The notes: generated from the sequence alone by a model not told the origin. DNA of 64,000 bases from Phycisphaeraceae bacterium (GCA_020849625.1 JADLFV010000031.1:95251-159250); one strand, 5' to 3'. Numbered from the stretch's first letter, positions 43,574-52,523 are shown. A program made the numbers and translations.

Positions 43574-44688
43574 CCGCGCATCGACTCGATGGGTTGGCCT
43601 TTTTCAAACGGCGGGCCGTAGGGATTGCTATAGACGTCGGTGAACATTTCGGAACGGTCCAGATCGGGGGAATTGTTGGCGAAGGCCACGGCATCGGAAG
43701 CGGTCTTCTTGGCGACAGCGTCCAGCTCGTCGATCTGTTCCTGCGTGGCCAGGTTGGATTCGATCAGGTGGCTGACCAGACGCTGGATGGGGTCGGCCGC
43801 CTCGAACTGGCTGACCTCTTCCTTGGAGCGGTACTTCTGCGGGTCGCTCATGGAGTGACCCTTGTAGCGATAGGTGCGCACGTTGATGAACGCGGGGCCG
43901 GGGGTGCGGCCGTGGCGGGCGTATTCGGGGATGACGCCGCGCTTGTGCTGAGGATTTTCCGCGCCGCGGGTGCGCTCGACCTGCTCGGCGAAACAGTCAT
44001 ACACGGACAGCACGTCCATGCCGTCGCACTCGGCGTAACGGATGCCGTAGCTCTCGGCCTTGGCCTGCAGGTCCTCGGCCATGGCGGTGCCGCGGCCGAT
44101 GTGGGTGCCCATGGAGTAGCTGTTGTTCTCCAGGACGAAGATGACCGGCAGGTTCCAGATCGAGGCCAGGTTGAACGACTCGTGAAACGCGCCCTGGTTG
44201 AGTGCCCCGTCGCCGAAGAAGCAGAGGGCGACGTTGTCCTTCTTCTCATACTGGATGGCGAAGCCCAGCCCGGCCCCGAGGGGGATCTGCCCGCCGACGA
44301 TGGCGTGCCCGCCGTACATGTGGTGGGGCCTGTCGAAAAAGTGCATCGACCCGCCCTTGCCCTTGGAGCAGCCGGTGACCTTGCCGAACATCTCCGCCAT
44401 GGCGGCGTTGGGGTCCATGCCCTTGGCCAGCGCCAGGCCGTGATCGCGGTAGGCCCCGACGATGGGGTCGTCCGCTTTCAGGGCAGCCATGGCGCCGACG
44501 GCGCAGGCCTCCTGCCCGATGTAGATGTGGCAGAACCCGCCGATCTTCTGCTGCATGTAAGCCTGCATGGTCCGCTCCTCGAAGCGGCGGATCAGCAGCA
44601 TGTCAGCCAGCATCTTGAGCTTGGCGGGTCCGTCGAGCTGATCGGACGGTCGGTGGGCGTCGGCCTTGTGGCGGGTCGCAGTGGTCAT
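43570..44688 (-). CDS. pdhA: Pyruvate dehydrogenase E1 component, alpha subunit
   Basis: 372 residues. The TPP-binding motif is seen as GDGALNQGAFHESFNLA ending in VLENN; HIYIGQEACAVGAMAAL, GGSMHFFD and RYKGHSMSDPQKYR are family landmarks, the last with the regulatory-loop Ser. It forms the E1 heterotetramer with pdhB. The ATG at 44688 was chosen as the first Met before the conserved body; upstream frame extension runs into repeats. First gene of the operon, divergent from bamA, with heptamer arrays in the gap. Confidence 0.93.
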   Translation of the reverse strand: MTTATRHKADAHRPSDQLDGPAKLKMLADMLLIRRFEERTMQAYMQQKIGGFCHIYIGQEACAVGAMAALKADDPIVGAYRDHGLALAKGMDPNAAMAEMFGKVTGCSKGKGGSMHFFDRPHHMYGGHAIVGGQIPLGAGLGFAIQYEKKDNVALCFFGDGALNQGAFHESFNLASIWNLPVIFVLENNSYSMGTHIGRGTAMAEDLQAKAESYGIRYAECDGMDVLSVYDCFAEQVERTRGAENPQHKRGVIPEYARHGRTPGPAFINVRTYRYKGHSMSDPQKYRSKEEVSQFEAADPIQRLVSHLIESNLATQEQIDELDAVAKKTASDAVAFANNSPDLDRSEMFTDVYSNPYGPPFEKGQPIESMRG

Positions 44689-44803
44689 GGCTTGGTTGAA
44701 TCGTAGGCCGACGGACACAGAAGATCGCCTTCCACACATCGACCCGTCGGGCCCCCCAGTGTAGGGCGCAGACCGTGGGGACGGCAAGCAGGGGCACTGA
44801 CGA

Positions 44804-44838
44804 GGGTGTAGGGGGTAGGGGATAGGGTGTAGGGGCAA
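44804..44838 (+). repeat. Heptamer array GGGTGTA/GGGGGTA
   Basis: Five consecutive 7-base units: GGGTGTA GGGGGTA, GGGGATA GGGTGTA, GGGGCAA. It faces an inverted array at 44921-44955 in the pdhA-bamA intergenic region. Confidence 0.8.
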
Positions 44839-44920
44839 GACATCTGAGATTCGATGCGGTTTCGTATTATCGGGCGGTGTTTCTGATTTGCCACACTACA
44901 ACCTCTGGTCTCACCACTTT

Positions 44921-44955
44921 TCCCTACCCCCTACACCCTACACCCTATCCCCTTC
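44921..44955 (-). repeat. Heptamer array TCCCTAC/ACCCTAC, inverted partner
   Basis: Five 7-base units: TCCCTAC CCCCTAC, ACCCTAC ACCCTAT, CCCCTTC. It is the complement-type partner of 44804-44838, allowing a long imperfect hairpin. It ends 22 bases before the bamA start. Confidence 0.8.
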
Positions 44956-44977
44956 CAAATTGCTACACTGCCCGCAC

Positions 44978-47308
44978 ATGCAGCGGCTGCTCGTGCCCAT
45001 ACTCCTGCTGTGTCTGACCGCCCCCGGGGCCTGGGCAGCGGTGGACATGGAGGGTCGGCCGATCGCGGATATCCGCATCGAGGGCCTGCAGCAGGTCTCC
45101 GACCAGTTCGTCCGCAACCAGATTCGCAGCCAGATCGGCGATCCTTACGACGGCCAAGTCGTAGAGAACGACGTGATCCGCATCACCCACCTTGGCGTGT
45201 TCGAATCGGTGGCCGCTCAGGGCCAACCCAACGACGACGGCACCGTCACCCTGATCTTCAAGTGTGCCGAGCAACTGGTGCTGGCCGACGTGCAGGTGGT
45301 GGGCAACAAGGCCATCAGCGACCAGGAACTGCTCTCCAAGGTGGTGCTCCAGGCCGGCGACCCGGCCGACACTTTCCTGATCGATCGCGGCAAGCGCATG
45401 ATCCGCGAGGCCTACCAGGATGCCGGCTATTTCATGGCCTCGGTGTCCACCGACGACGCGGTGCTCACCGACTCCGCCATTCTGATCTTCCGCGTGGTCG
45501 AAGGACCCAAAGTCAAAATCCGGGCCTTCCGCTTCGAGGGCAACAACGCCTTCGATCGCGACACGCTCAAGGCCCAGATCAAGAGCGACAGCTACGTGCC
45601 GATCTTCCGCGACGGCTCACTCAGCCGCGAGCAGTTGGAACTGGACGCCAGCGCCATCCGCAGCTACTACCGGGATCACGGCTATCTCGATGCCCAGGTC
45701 GGCCGCCGCATCGACCTGTCGCCGGACCAGCGCGGGGCGGTGGTGGTCTTCCAGATCGCCGAGGGCCGCCAGTACCAGATCAGCCAGGTCGTGGTGGAAG
45801 GCAACCAGCAGATACCCACCGCCCAGATTTCCATGAACATGCTGCTGCACCCCGGCTCGACCTATTCCGAGTCGGCCGTGGCCAAGTCGCGCGATGCGAT
45901 CCTCGATCTCTACGGCAAACTGGGCTACCTGGAAACGCAGGTCGATATCAAGCACCTGTTCCACGACGATCAGCCGCGCGTTGACTTGATGGTGCAGATC
46001 GACGAGGGCGAGCCTTACACCGTGGGCACTATCGCGGTGCGCGGCAATTCGGTGACCAAGAGCAAAGTCGTGCTGCGCGGACTGCGCGGCCTGACGCCGG
46101 GCGAACGCTTCGATCGCACCCGCGTGGAGGAAACCCGCCGCCGCCTGCGCGAAAGCTCGCTGTTCGAAGAGGGCAAGGTCACCATCCTGGGTGGACCCGA
46201 GGATGAGATGCGCGACGTGCTGGTGGAAGTCAGCGAAGCCCAGACCGGCAGCATCTCCTTCGGCGCCGCGGTCAGCAGCGACCTGGGCCTGGTCGGCGCC
46301 ATCGATCTGCTGCAGAAAAACTTCGACATCAGCGACACGCCGGAAAACGCCAAGGAACTGTTCACCGGCCGGGCCTTCCGCGGCGCGGGCCAGACCTTTC
46401 AACTGTCGTTGCAGCCCGGCGATCGCTACAGCCGCTATGCGGTCAACTTCACCGAGCCGAGCGTGATGGAGACCGACTACTTTCTGGACACCTCGGTGTA
46501 CCTGTTCTCGCGCCAGTTGGAGAACAACGACGAGGACCGCGCCGGCCTGACGCTGGGCGTGGGGCAGCGTTTCGGCGACGTGTGGCGGGCTTCAGTGCAG
46601 AGCCGGTTCTACAACGTGAACATCAACAGCGTGGAGCCGGACGCCCCGGTCGATGTGTTCGCCGTCGAAGGCCGCAACCTGCTGACCGCCCTGGGCTTTG
46701 TGGTGACCCGCGACGCGACCGACAGCTACATCTTCCCCACCCGCGGCGGCAAGCTGGAGTTGGGCCTGGAACGGGCTGGAGCTTTAGGCGGCGACTTCGA
46801 CTTCACCCGCCTGCGCAGCAAGTACGATCACTTCTGGACCGTGGAGCAGGACATCTTCGACCGCAAGACCGTGCTGCACTGGTCGGCCGAAGTCGGCTGG
46901 ATCCTGGAGTCGAATGAAGCGCCCACCTTCGAGCGCTACTACGCCGGCGGCCGCTCGTTCCGCGGGTTCACCTATCGCGGCGTCGGACCTCGCGGTATCC
47001 GCGCTGATAACGGTCTGCTCGGCGACGACCCGGTCGGCGGCGAGTTCATGTTCCTGACCTCCCTTGAATACGAATATCCGATCTACCAGGAATTGCTGCG
47101 CGGCGTGTTCTTCACCGACATGGGCACCGTGCAGAGCGACGTGGGCTTCGATGAATGGCGCGTCAGCATCGGCGCCGGTATCCGCGTACGCCTGCCTTTC
47201 CTGGGCCCGGTGCCCATCGCCCTGGACTTGGCCGTCCCCGTCATCAAACAGCACGGCGACGAAACCCAGATCATCAGCTTCGACTTGTCTTTGCCGTTAC
47301 AACGCTAG
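44978..47308 (+). CDS. bamA: Outer membrane protein assembly factor BamA
   Basis: 776 residues. The ATG at 44978 gives a clean signal peptide (QRLLVPILLLCLTAPGAWA); upstream extension runs through repeats. Five POTRA-type domains can be followed over about residues 25-430 (IADIRIEGLQQVSDQFVRNQ, LADVQVVGNKAISDQELLS, VKIRAFRFEGNNAFDRDTLK, ISQVVVEGNQQIPTAQIS, VGTIAVRGNSVTKSKVVL). A 16-strand Omp85 barrel follows, with FERYYAGGRSFRGFTYRGVG matching the conserved RGF loop. It folds beta-barrel proteins into the outer membrane. It leads a cluster with skp and lpx genes. The last residue is Arg rather than the usual aromatic. Confidence 0.93.
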   Translation: MQRLLVPILLLCLTAPGAWAAVDMEGRPIADIRIEGLQQVSDQFVRNQIRSQIGDPYDGQVVENDVIRITHLGVFESVAAQGQPNDDGTVTLIFKCAEQLVLADVQVVGNKAISDQELLSKVVLQAGDPADTFLIDRGKRMIREAYQDAGYFMASVSTDDAVLTDSAILIFRVVEGPKVKIRAFRFEGNNAFDRDTLKAQIKSDSYVPIFRDGSLSREQLELDASAIRSYYRDHGYLDAQVGRRIDLSPDQRGAVVVFQIAEGRQYQISQVVVEGNQQIPTAQISMNMLLHPGSTYSESAVAKSRDAILDLYGKLGYLETQVDIKHLFHDDQPRVDLMVQIDEGEPYTVGTIAVRGNSVTKSKVVLRGLRGLTPGERFDRTRVEETRRRLRESSLFEEGKVTILGGPEDEMRDVLVEVSEAQTGSISFGAAVSSDLGLVGAIDLLQKNFDISDTPENAKELFTGRAFRGAGQTFQLSLQPGDRYSRYAVNFTEPSVMETDYFLDTSVYLFSRQLENNDEDRAGLTLGVGQRFGDVWRASVQSRFYNVNINSVEPDAPVDVFAVEGRNLLTALGFVVTRDATDSYIFPTRGGKLELGLERAGALGGDFDFTRLRSKYDHFWTVEQDIFDRKTVLHWSAEVGWILESNEAPTFERYYAGGRSFRGFTYRGVGPRGIRADNGLLGDDPVGGEFMFLTSLEYEYPIYQELLRGVFFTDMGTVQSDVGFDEWRVSIGAGIRVRLPFLGPVPIALDLAVPVIKQHGDETQIISFDLSLPLQR

Positions 47309-47347
47309 AATCCGAACACTCACCATCAACACTTAGGGAGACTTCTC

Positions 47348-47947
47348 ATGATTCATCTTCGTCAACGAACCGCACTGATCACGTTGGGCGTCATCGTGCT
47401 CTGTGGCATCGGCGTGGCCTTCGCCCAGCAGCTCAAGGCGCCGCCCACCGCCGTGGCCGCCGTCGATCTGCAGGCTGTCTTCGATGGCGCCAAGCTGCGC
47501 GAAGTCATCCGCGCCGATCAGCAGAAGCGCGGCGAGCAGCTCCAGGCTGAGCAGAAGGACCGTCAGCAGAAACTGGCCGCCATGGAGCAGGACCTGAAGG
47601 TGATGAAGGCCGGCACCCCCGAATACGCCAAGCTCCAGGACGACATGGCCATGAAGGCCCTGGAATACAACAACTGGCTTCAGTTCGAGAACGCCAAGCT
47701 CATGCGCGATCAGGGCGTCAACCTCGAAAAGCTCTATCGCTACGCGCTGGAGTCCATCGAAAAGATCGCCCAGGAGCGCGGCATCGACATCGTGGTTTAC
47801 AAGGAAACCGCGCCCAACTTCCAGTGGGAAAACCCCCAGCAGCTTTCCGCCCAGATCCAGATCCGCAAGGTGCTCTATGCCGCCGACACCGTTGACATCA
47901 CCAACGACGTCATCCAGCGCCTCAACAACGAACACGCTGCCAACTGA
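47348..47947 (+). CDS. skp: OmpH/Skp family periplasmic chaperone
   Basis: 199 residues. A signal peptide (ALITLGVIVLCGIGVAFAQQ) is followed by AVAAVDLQAVFDGAKLRE, the OmpH core start, then a long Lys/Glu/Gln-rich helical hairpin (about residues 55-130, QQKRGEQLQAEQKDRQQKL) that forms the tentacles gripping unfolded outer membrane proteins. A C-terminal strand IDIVVYKETAP completes the core. The ATG has TTAGGGAG upstream. It lies between bamA and lpxD, the usual order in diderm bacteria. Confidence 0.88.
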   Translation: MIHLRQRTALITLGVIVLCGIGVAFAQQLKAPPTAVAAVDLQAVFDGAKLREVIRADQQKRGEQLQAEQKDRQQKLAAMEQDLKVMKAGTPEYAKLQDDMAMKALEYNNWLQFENAKLMRDQGVNLEKLYRYALESIEKIAQERGIDIVVYKETAPNFQWENPQQLSAQIQIRKVLYAADTVDITNDVIQRLNNEHAAN

Positions 47948-47951
47948 TCGC

Positions 47952-48962
47952 TTGCACACCACCGGCTCCATCACGCAACTGGTCGGCGGCAGGCTGACCG
48001 GACCCGATGACATCGCCCTGACCGGCGTGCAGACGCTCAGCGCGGCAGATGAAAACCAGTTGGCCTTCATCAGCGATCCGCGCTATGCCCCACAATGGGC
48101 GAACGCCCGCTGTCGGGCTGTGCTGGTCAACCGTGGCATCGCACTGCCGCCGCGCAATGGGGCCGCGGCCATCGAAGTCGAAAACGCCGACCTGGCCATG
48201 GCTCTGGTGCTGGAGATGTTCGCACCGCAGCCCCATCTTCCGGGGGCGGGTGTGCATCCCTCGGCGGTGATCGATGGCTCAGCGGTGCTGGGCAAGGACG
48301 TGCGCATCGGGCCTTTGTGCGTCATCGGGCCGCGCGTGTGGGTCGGTGACGGCTGCATCCTGCATGCTTCGGTCAACCTGATGGCCGACTGCGCCATCGG
48401 ATCGGACTGCGAACTGTTTCCGGGTGTCGTCATCGGCCAGCGCTGCACGCTGGGCGATCGCTGCATTCTGCATCCCAACGTCAACATCGGAGCGGACGGC
48501 TTTGGTTATCGTCCCGACCCCCGGAAGAAAACGCCTGTGAAAATTCCGCAGATTGGGGTTGTGCGCATCGGCAGCGACGTGGAACTCGGGGCCGGGGCCT
48601 GCATCGATCGCGGCAAGTTCGCCGCCACCGTGGTGGGCGATCACTGCAAGATCGACAACCTGGTGCAGATCGGCCACAACTGCGTGCTGGGGCCGTGCGT
48701 GCTGATCGCGGGGATGACGGGGATCGCCGGCTCGGTGACCATCGAAGCCGGTGCGGTTCTGGGCGGGGCGGTTCACGTGGGCGATCACCTGACCATCGGG
48801 GCCGGGGCCCAGGTGGCCGGCGGCACGCAGTTGATGCACAGCGTCCCGGCGGGCGAAACCTGGGCCGGCTCTCCGGGTCAACCGATCCGCGACGCCGCCC
48901 GGCAGGAATTGGCCCTGCGCAAACTGCCGGAGGTTCTCAAACAATTGAAACGCGGGGGATGA
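47952..48962 (+). CDS. lpxD: UDP-3-O-acylglucosamine N-acyltransferase
   Basis: 336 residues. LpxD adds the second acyl chain, N-linked, to UDP-glucosamine in lipid A synthesis. An N-terminal uridine-binding domain (LAFISDPRYAPQWANARCRA) is followed by hexapeptide repeats; VQIGHNCVLG contains the catalytic His, and DGFGYRPD is the family motif. The start is TTG, four bases after the skp stop, because no ATG fits. Two CCCCCGGAAG words lie inside: one gives HLPGAGVHPS (48237-48246), the other replaces the loop after DGFGYRPD with PRKKTP (48518-48527). Confidence 0.9.
   Translation: MHTTGSITQLVGGRLTGPDDIALTGVQTLSAADENQLAFISDPRYAPQWANARCRAVLVNRGIALPPRNGAAAIEVENADLAMALVLEMFAPQPHLPGAGVHPSAVIDGSAVLGKDVRIGPLCVIGPRVWVGDGCILHASVNLMADCAIGSDCELFPGVVIGQRCTLGDRCILHPNVNIGADGFGYRPDPRKKTPVKIPQIGVVRIGSDVELGAGACIDRGKFAATVVGDHCKIDNLVQIGHNCVLGPCVLIAGMTGIAGSVTIEAGAVLGGAVHVGDHLTIGAGAQVAGGTQLMHSVPAGETWAGSPGQPIRDAARQELALRKLPEVLKQLKRGG
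48237..48246 (-). repeat. CCCCCGGAAG element inside lpxD, copy A
   Basis: Read as CTTCCGGGGG on the plus strand; in frame it encodes LPGA at the domain boundary before the beta-helix. Confidence 0.55.
48518..48527 (+). repeat. CCCCCGGAAG element inside lpxD, copy B
   Basis: In frame it encodes part of DPRKK within the loop after DGFGYRP, a position that varies among LpxD proteins. Confidence 0.55.
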
Positions 48963-48970
48963 ACATCCAA

Positions 48971-48989
48971 CCCCGCCAAAATGGCGGGG
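48971..48989 (+). promoter_or_regulatory. Hairpin in the lpxD-lpxC gap
   Basis: CCCCGCCA-AAA-TGGCGGGG, a perfect 8-bp stem without a T-tract, 57 bases before the lpxC start. It may tune read-through or protect mRNA ends within the lpx operon; this is inference. Confidence 0.45.
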
Positions 48990-49045
48990 CTATATATCCG
49001 GGCCATCCTGACCCGGCATTTACGCTAAAATCCACCGCTTGTCGT

Positions 49046-50359
49046 ATGGAACAGCAGCACACCATTGCCAAGCCGATCACTTTGCAGGGGCGCGGGCTGT
49101 TCTTCGGCCGCCCGGCCAACCTCACCTTCAAGCCCGCTGAGCCGGACCGCGGCATCGTCTTTATTCGCACCGATGCCGATCGCATGGAGGTGCCCGCCCT
49201 GATCCAGCACGTGGTGCGCAAGCCCCGCCGCTCCGCCATCAAGAACGGCCCGGCTGAGGTCGAGGTCGTCGAGCACCTGCTGTCCGCCGTGGCTGGTCTG
49301 CGCCTGGACAACCTGCTGATCGAGATCGACGCCGCGGAAGTGCCCATCCTCGACGGATCGTCCAAGCCGTTCATCGACGCCCTGCTGGAAGCCCAGATCA
49401 CCCCGCAGGACAAGCCCCGCAAGCGGCTGGTCATCAGTGAGCCGGTGGTGGTGCGCGACGGTGACTCCATGGTGGCCGCCATGCCCTGCGATGATCCGGA
49501 ACTGCAACTGCTCTACGAGATGGACTACGGCGACGCCGGCCCCATCCGCCGCCAGTTCCGCCAGTTCGACCTGGCCAACGGCGACTACGCCAACGAGATC
49601 GCGCCCTGCCGCACTTACGTGCTGGAATCCGAAGCCATCGAACTGCGCGACAGCGGCATGGGCGCACACCTGACGCCGGACGACGTGCTGGTGATCGGCC
49701 GTGAGGGCAAACCGCTGGGCGACAACCGTCTACGCTTCGAGGATGAACCGCTGCGGCACAAGATTCTGGACCTGATCGGCGACCTCTACCTGCTGGGCGC
49801 GCCGATCCAGGGCCGCGTCGTCGCCTACAAGAGCGGCCACAGCCTCAACCACGAACTGGTCCGCCAATTGGTCCGCCAGTACCTGTCGCGCACCCGCCGC
49901 GACATGGCCATCCATCGCACCGCCCTCGACGTGCGCCAGATCAACAAGCTGCTGCCGCACCGTTATCCCATGCTGCTGATCGACCGCGTGCTGGAGATCG
50001 AAGGCGATCAGCGCATCATCGGCGTCAAGAACGTGTCGATCAACGAGCCGTTCTTCCAGGGCCACTATCCCAGTTCACCGATCATGCCGGGCGTGCTGAT
50101 CGTGGAGGCGATGGCCCAGTTGTCGGGCCTGCTGATTGGGCAGAAGGTGGAAAACGTCGGCAAGCTGGCGGTGTTGCTGAGCCTGGACAAGGTGAAGCTG
50201 CGCAAGCCCGTGACGCCGGGCGATCAACTGGTGATGGAAGCGGAGAGTTTGCGTGTGCGCAGCCGTATCGCCCACATGCGTTGCCGGGCCTTCGTGGCCG
50301 AGGAACTGGCCGCCGAAGCCGAAGTGAAGTTCATGCTGGTGGACGACGACCAGGAATGA
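49046..50359 (+). CDS. lpxC/fabZ: Bifunctional UDP-3-O-acyl-GlcNAc deacetylase / 3-hydroxyacyl-ACP dehydratase
   Basis: 437 residues. Residues about 1-290 are LpxC: zinc ligands are in VEVVEHLLSAV and LRHKILDLIGDLYLLG, and the catalytic His in KSGHSLNHELVR. Residues about 300-437 are FabZ: catalytic His in LLPHRYPMLLIDRVL and Glu in MPGVLIVEAMAQLSG. LpxC commits UDP-acyl-GlcNAc to lipid A, and FabZ competes for hydroxyacyl-ACP in fatty acid elongation; fusion couples the two pools. This fusion is known from Bacteroidota and some planctomycetes. The ATG at 49046 directly precedes the LpxC fold; an overlap start further upstream was rejected. Confidence 0.93.
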   Translation: MEQQHTIAKPITLQGRGLFFGRPANLTFKPAEPDRGIVFIRTDADRMEVPALIQHVVRKPRRSAIKNGPAEVEVVEHLLSAVAGLRLDNLLIEIDAAEVPILDGSSKPFIDALLEAQITPQDKPRKRLVISEPVVVRDGDSMVAAMPCDDPELQLLYEMDYGDAGPIRRQFRQFDLANGDYANEIAPCRTYVLESEAIELRDSGMGAHLTPDDVLVIGREGKPLGDNRLRFEDEPLRHKILDLIGDLYLLGAPIQGRVVAYKSGHSLNHELVRQLVRQYLSRTRRDMAIHRTALDVRQINKLLPHRYPMLLIDRVLEIEGDQRIIGVKNVSINEPFFQGHYPSSPIMPGVLIVEAMAQLSGLLIGQKVENVGKLAVLLSLDKVKLRKPVTPGDQLVMEAESLRVRSRIAHMRCRAFVAEELAAEAEVKFMLVDDDQE

Positions 50360-50365
50360 AAGGAA

Positions 50366-50393
50366 TTTTAGATTTTAGATTTGCGATTTTAGA
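50366..50393 (+). repeat. Heptamer array TTTTAGA
   Basis: Four 7-base units TTTTAGA TTTTAGA, TTTGCGA TTTTAGA right after the lpxC/fabZ stop. It is inverted relative to 50425-50454. Confidence 0.82.
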
Positions 50394-50424
50394 TTGAAGG
50401 ATCCGCATTACACATACAGTTCAA

Positions 50425-50454
50425 TCTAAAATCTAAATTCTAAAATCTAAAATC
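50425..50454 (-). repeat. Heptamer array TCTAAAA, inverted partner
   Basis: Four 7-base units TCTAAAA TCTAAAT, TCTAAAA TCTAAAA plus two bases, ending 6 bases before the lpxA start. Together with the left array it can form an AU-rich hairpin of about 28 bp around a 31-base loop. Confidence 0.82.
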
Positions 50455-50460
50455 ATAACC

Positions 50461-51303
50461 ATGCCCACAATTCATCCCTCCAGCGTGATTGAACCCGGAG
50501 CCCAGGTCGCCGACGACGTGGTGATCGGGCCGTTCTGCCATGTGGGGCCGAGTGTGACTCTGGGGCCGGGCTGCAAGCTGGTCGGGTCGGTCAGCATCCT
50601 GGGGCGCACCCGCCTGGGCGAAGCCAACACCGTCTGGCCGCAGGCGGTGCTGGGCGGCGATCCGCAGGACCTGAAGTACCGCGGCGAAGACAGCGAGCTG
50701 ATTATCGGCTCGCACAACGAAATCCGCGAGTCGGTCACCATCCACAAGGGCACCGCCAACGATCACAACCGCACCATCGTCGGCGATCACAACCTGCTGA
50801 TGGCCTATACCCACATCGGCCACGACTGTGTCATCGGTTCGCACACCGTCATCGCCAACTCCGTGCAACTGGCTGGGCACGTCATGGTCGAGGACCATGC
50901 CGCCATCGGCGGCGCTACCGCCGTGCATCACTTCGTGACCATCGGCCAGTATGCCTACGCCGGCGGCATGACCCGCGTGGTGGCTGACGTCGCTCCCTTC
51001 ATGGTCGTCGAGGGTAACCCCGCCCGCGTGCGCAAGGTCAACACCATTCTGCTGCAGCGCCATCACTTCGACGATCAGCAGATCGAAAAACTCAAGGACG
51101 CCTTCCGCCGCCTCTTCCGCCAGGCTGACGATGCCGCCATCGGCAACACCGCCGAGGCCCTGGAGACATTGGAAGCTGACTACGGCGACGACTGGGCGGT
51201 CAAGGCCCTGATCGACGCCGTACGCAAGAGCCAATCCGGCGTCTATGGCCGCTACCGCGAAGGATTGCGATTGGACAACCGCTACACCAACCCGGTCAAG
51301 TGA
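50461..51303 (+). CDS. lpxA: Acyl-ACP:UDP-N-acetylglucosamine O-acyltransferase
   Basis: 280 residues. The left-handed beta-helix starts at once (IHPSSVIEPGAQVADDVVIG); the catalytic His is in AYTHIGHDCVIG, and the LQRHHFDDQQIEKLKDAFRRLF C-terminal helices are typical of LpxA. It performs the first step of lipid A synthesis. It follows lpxC/fabZ after a 101-bp gap filled by heptamer repeats, and the array touches its translation start region, leaving no classic ribosome binding site. The next gene starts 17 bases after its stop. Confidence 0.93.
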   Translation: MPTIHPSSVIEPGAQVADDVVIGPFCHVGPSVTLGPGCKLVGSVSILGRTRLGEANTVWPQAVLGGDPQDLKYRGEDSELIIGSHNEIRESVTIHKGTANDHNRTIVGDHNLLMAYTHIGHDCVIGSHTVIANSVQLAGHVMVEDHAAIGGATAVHHFVTIGQYAYAGGMTRVVADVAPFMVVEGNPARVRKVNTILLQRHHFDDQQIEKLKDAFRRLFRQADDAAIGNTAEALETLEADYGDDWAVKALIDAVRKSQSGVYGRYREGLRLDNRYTNPVK

Positions 51304-51320
51304 ACGGACGGAGCCGTGGG

Positions 51321-52256
51321 ATGAAAATCCTTGTGACGGGTTGCGCGGGGCTGATCGGTTCGCATCTGTGCGAGCAACTGCTGGCACGCGGCGATGAAGT
51401 GGTCGGCATCGACAACTTTAACGACTACTACCCCCCGGAAGTTAAACGCCGAAATGTTGAATCCTTCCGGGGGCACGTGCGCGAGTTGGACATCCGCGAT
51501 GCGGCCGGCATCGACAGGCTGATCGGCGAGTTCAAACCCACCGCCATCGCTCACCTGGCCGCTATGGCTAACGTGCGCTACTCCATCGGCCGGGCCGCGC
51601 TCTACCACGACGTCAACGTCACCGGCTCAATCAACCTGCTGGAAGCCGCCCTCAAGCACGGCTGTCACCAGTTCGTCTTCGCCTCCACCAGCAGCGCCTA
51701 CGGCGACACGCAAACCCTGCCCTTCATCGAAACCGATCCATCCAACTCGCCCTTGGCGCCGTACCCGGCTTCCAAAAAAGCCATCGAGATGTTCGGCCAC
51801 AGCTATCACAACCTGCACCAGATGCACTTCACGGCCCTGCGCTTTTTCAGCGTCTATGGCCCGCGGGCAAGGCCGGACATGATGCCTTTCATGGTCACCG
51901 ACCGCATCGTGCGCGGCCAGAAGATCACGCTGTTCAATGCCGGCAACATGAAGCGCGACTGGACCTACGTCGATGACATCGTCGCCGGCGTGGTTGCTGC
52001 TCTCGACAAGCCCTGCGGATACGAAATCATCAACCTCGGCCGCGGCGAGCCGGTGCTGATGAGCGATTTCGTGACCATCATCGAGCAACTGGTGGGCCGT
52101 AAGGCGATCCTCGAAACCCCGCCCGCCCCCGCCAGCGAGCCACCGGTCACTTTCGCCGACATTTCCAAGGCCCGCAAGCTGTTGGGCTACGACCCCCGGA
52201 CCGCCGTGCGGCAGGGCTTGGAAAAACTGTGGGCCTGGTACCGCGCGACTCACTGA
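51321..52256 (+). CDS. NAD-dependent epimerase, UDP-glucuronate 4-epimerase-like
   Basis: 311 residues of the extended SDR family. The NAD loop is ILVTGCAGLIGSHLCEQLL; the catalytic set is in FASTSSAYGD and YPASKKA; VDDIVAGVVAALDKP and RPDMMPFMVTDRI match UDP-glucuronate/UDP-galactose 4-epimerases. It supplies a nucleotide sugar for LPS or capsule. The ATG at 51321 precedes the Rossmann loop directly. An inverted pair of CCCCCGGAAG words (51432-51473) brackets 21 bases inside the gene and encodes YPPEVKRRNVESFRG, in the family's variable loop after NDYY. Confidence 0.86.
   Translation: MKILVTGCAGLIGSHLCEQLLARGDEVVGIDNFNDYYPPEVKRRNVESFRGHVRELDIRDAAGIDRLIGEFKPTAIAHLAAMANVRYSIGRAALYHDVNVTGSINLLEAALKHGCHQFVFASTSSAYGDTQTLPFIETDPSNSPLAPYPASKKAIEMFGHSYHNLHQMHFTALRFFSVYGPRARPDMMPFMVTDRIVRGQKITLFNAGNMKRDWTYVDDIVAGVVAALDKPCGYEIINLGRGEPVLMSDFVTIIEQLVGRKAILETPPAPASEPPVTFADISKARKLLGYDPRTAVRQGLEKLWAWYRATH
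51432..51473. repeat. Inverted pair of CCCCCGGAAG inside the epimerase gene
   Basis: CCCCCGGAAGT at 51432-51442 faces CTTCCGGGGG at 51464-51473. The mRNA can form a 10-bp stem with a 22-base loop within the coding region, 110 bases after the start codon. Confidence 0.65.
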
Positions 52257-52412
52257 AGCGCGTTGCGGATTTCGGCCCAAGACATTTCACAGCGGTCAAG
52301 ACGCGGAGGAAGACAGGAAAGAAGAAACCGCAGATTCCGCAGATGACGCAGATTCGGATTTGGTTTTAGCCACGGATGGACACGGATGGGCACGGATCAG
52401 CAGATGATTGAG

Positions 52413-52442
52413 CCACGAAGGCGCGAAGGACACGAAGCAAGC
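52413..52442 (+). repeat. 30-bp direct repeat, left copy
   Basis: CCACGAAGGCGCGAAGGACA followed by CGAAGCAAGC, identical to 53468-53497. Both copies are preceded by GATGGGCACGGATC stutter. They bracket the nucleotidyltransferase/HEPN gene pair in the same orientation, about 1.05 kb apart. Confidence 0.8.
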
Positions 52443-52460
52443 AAAGCCCTCTTCGCTTCT

Positions 52461-52523
52461 CCCTCTTCTCCCTCTTCACTCTCCTCCCCTACTCCCTACT
52501 GCCTACTGCCCACTCCCTGCCTC
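52461..52523 (+). repeat. Heptamer array CTACTGC/CTACTCC
   Basis: Nine 7-base units in phase, best preserved as CTACTCC CTACTGC CTACTGC-type units at 52489-52516 and degraded upstream (TTCACTC, CTCCCTC, CCCTCTT). Confidence 0.75.

Noticed and set aside
44839..44920. Heptamer arrays facing each other as a CRISPR-like or phage attachment structure.
   Set aside because: Units are contiguous 7-mers without spacers, and there is no target duplication or recombinase nearby.
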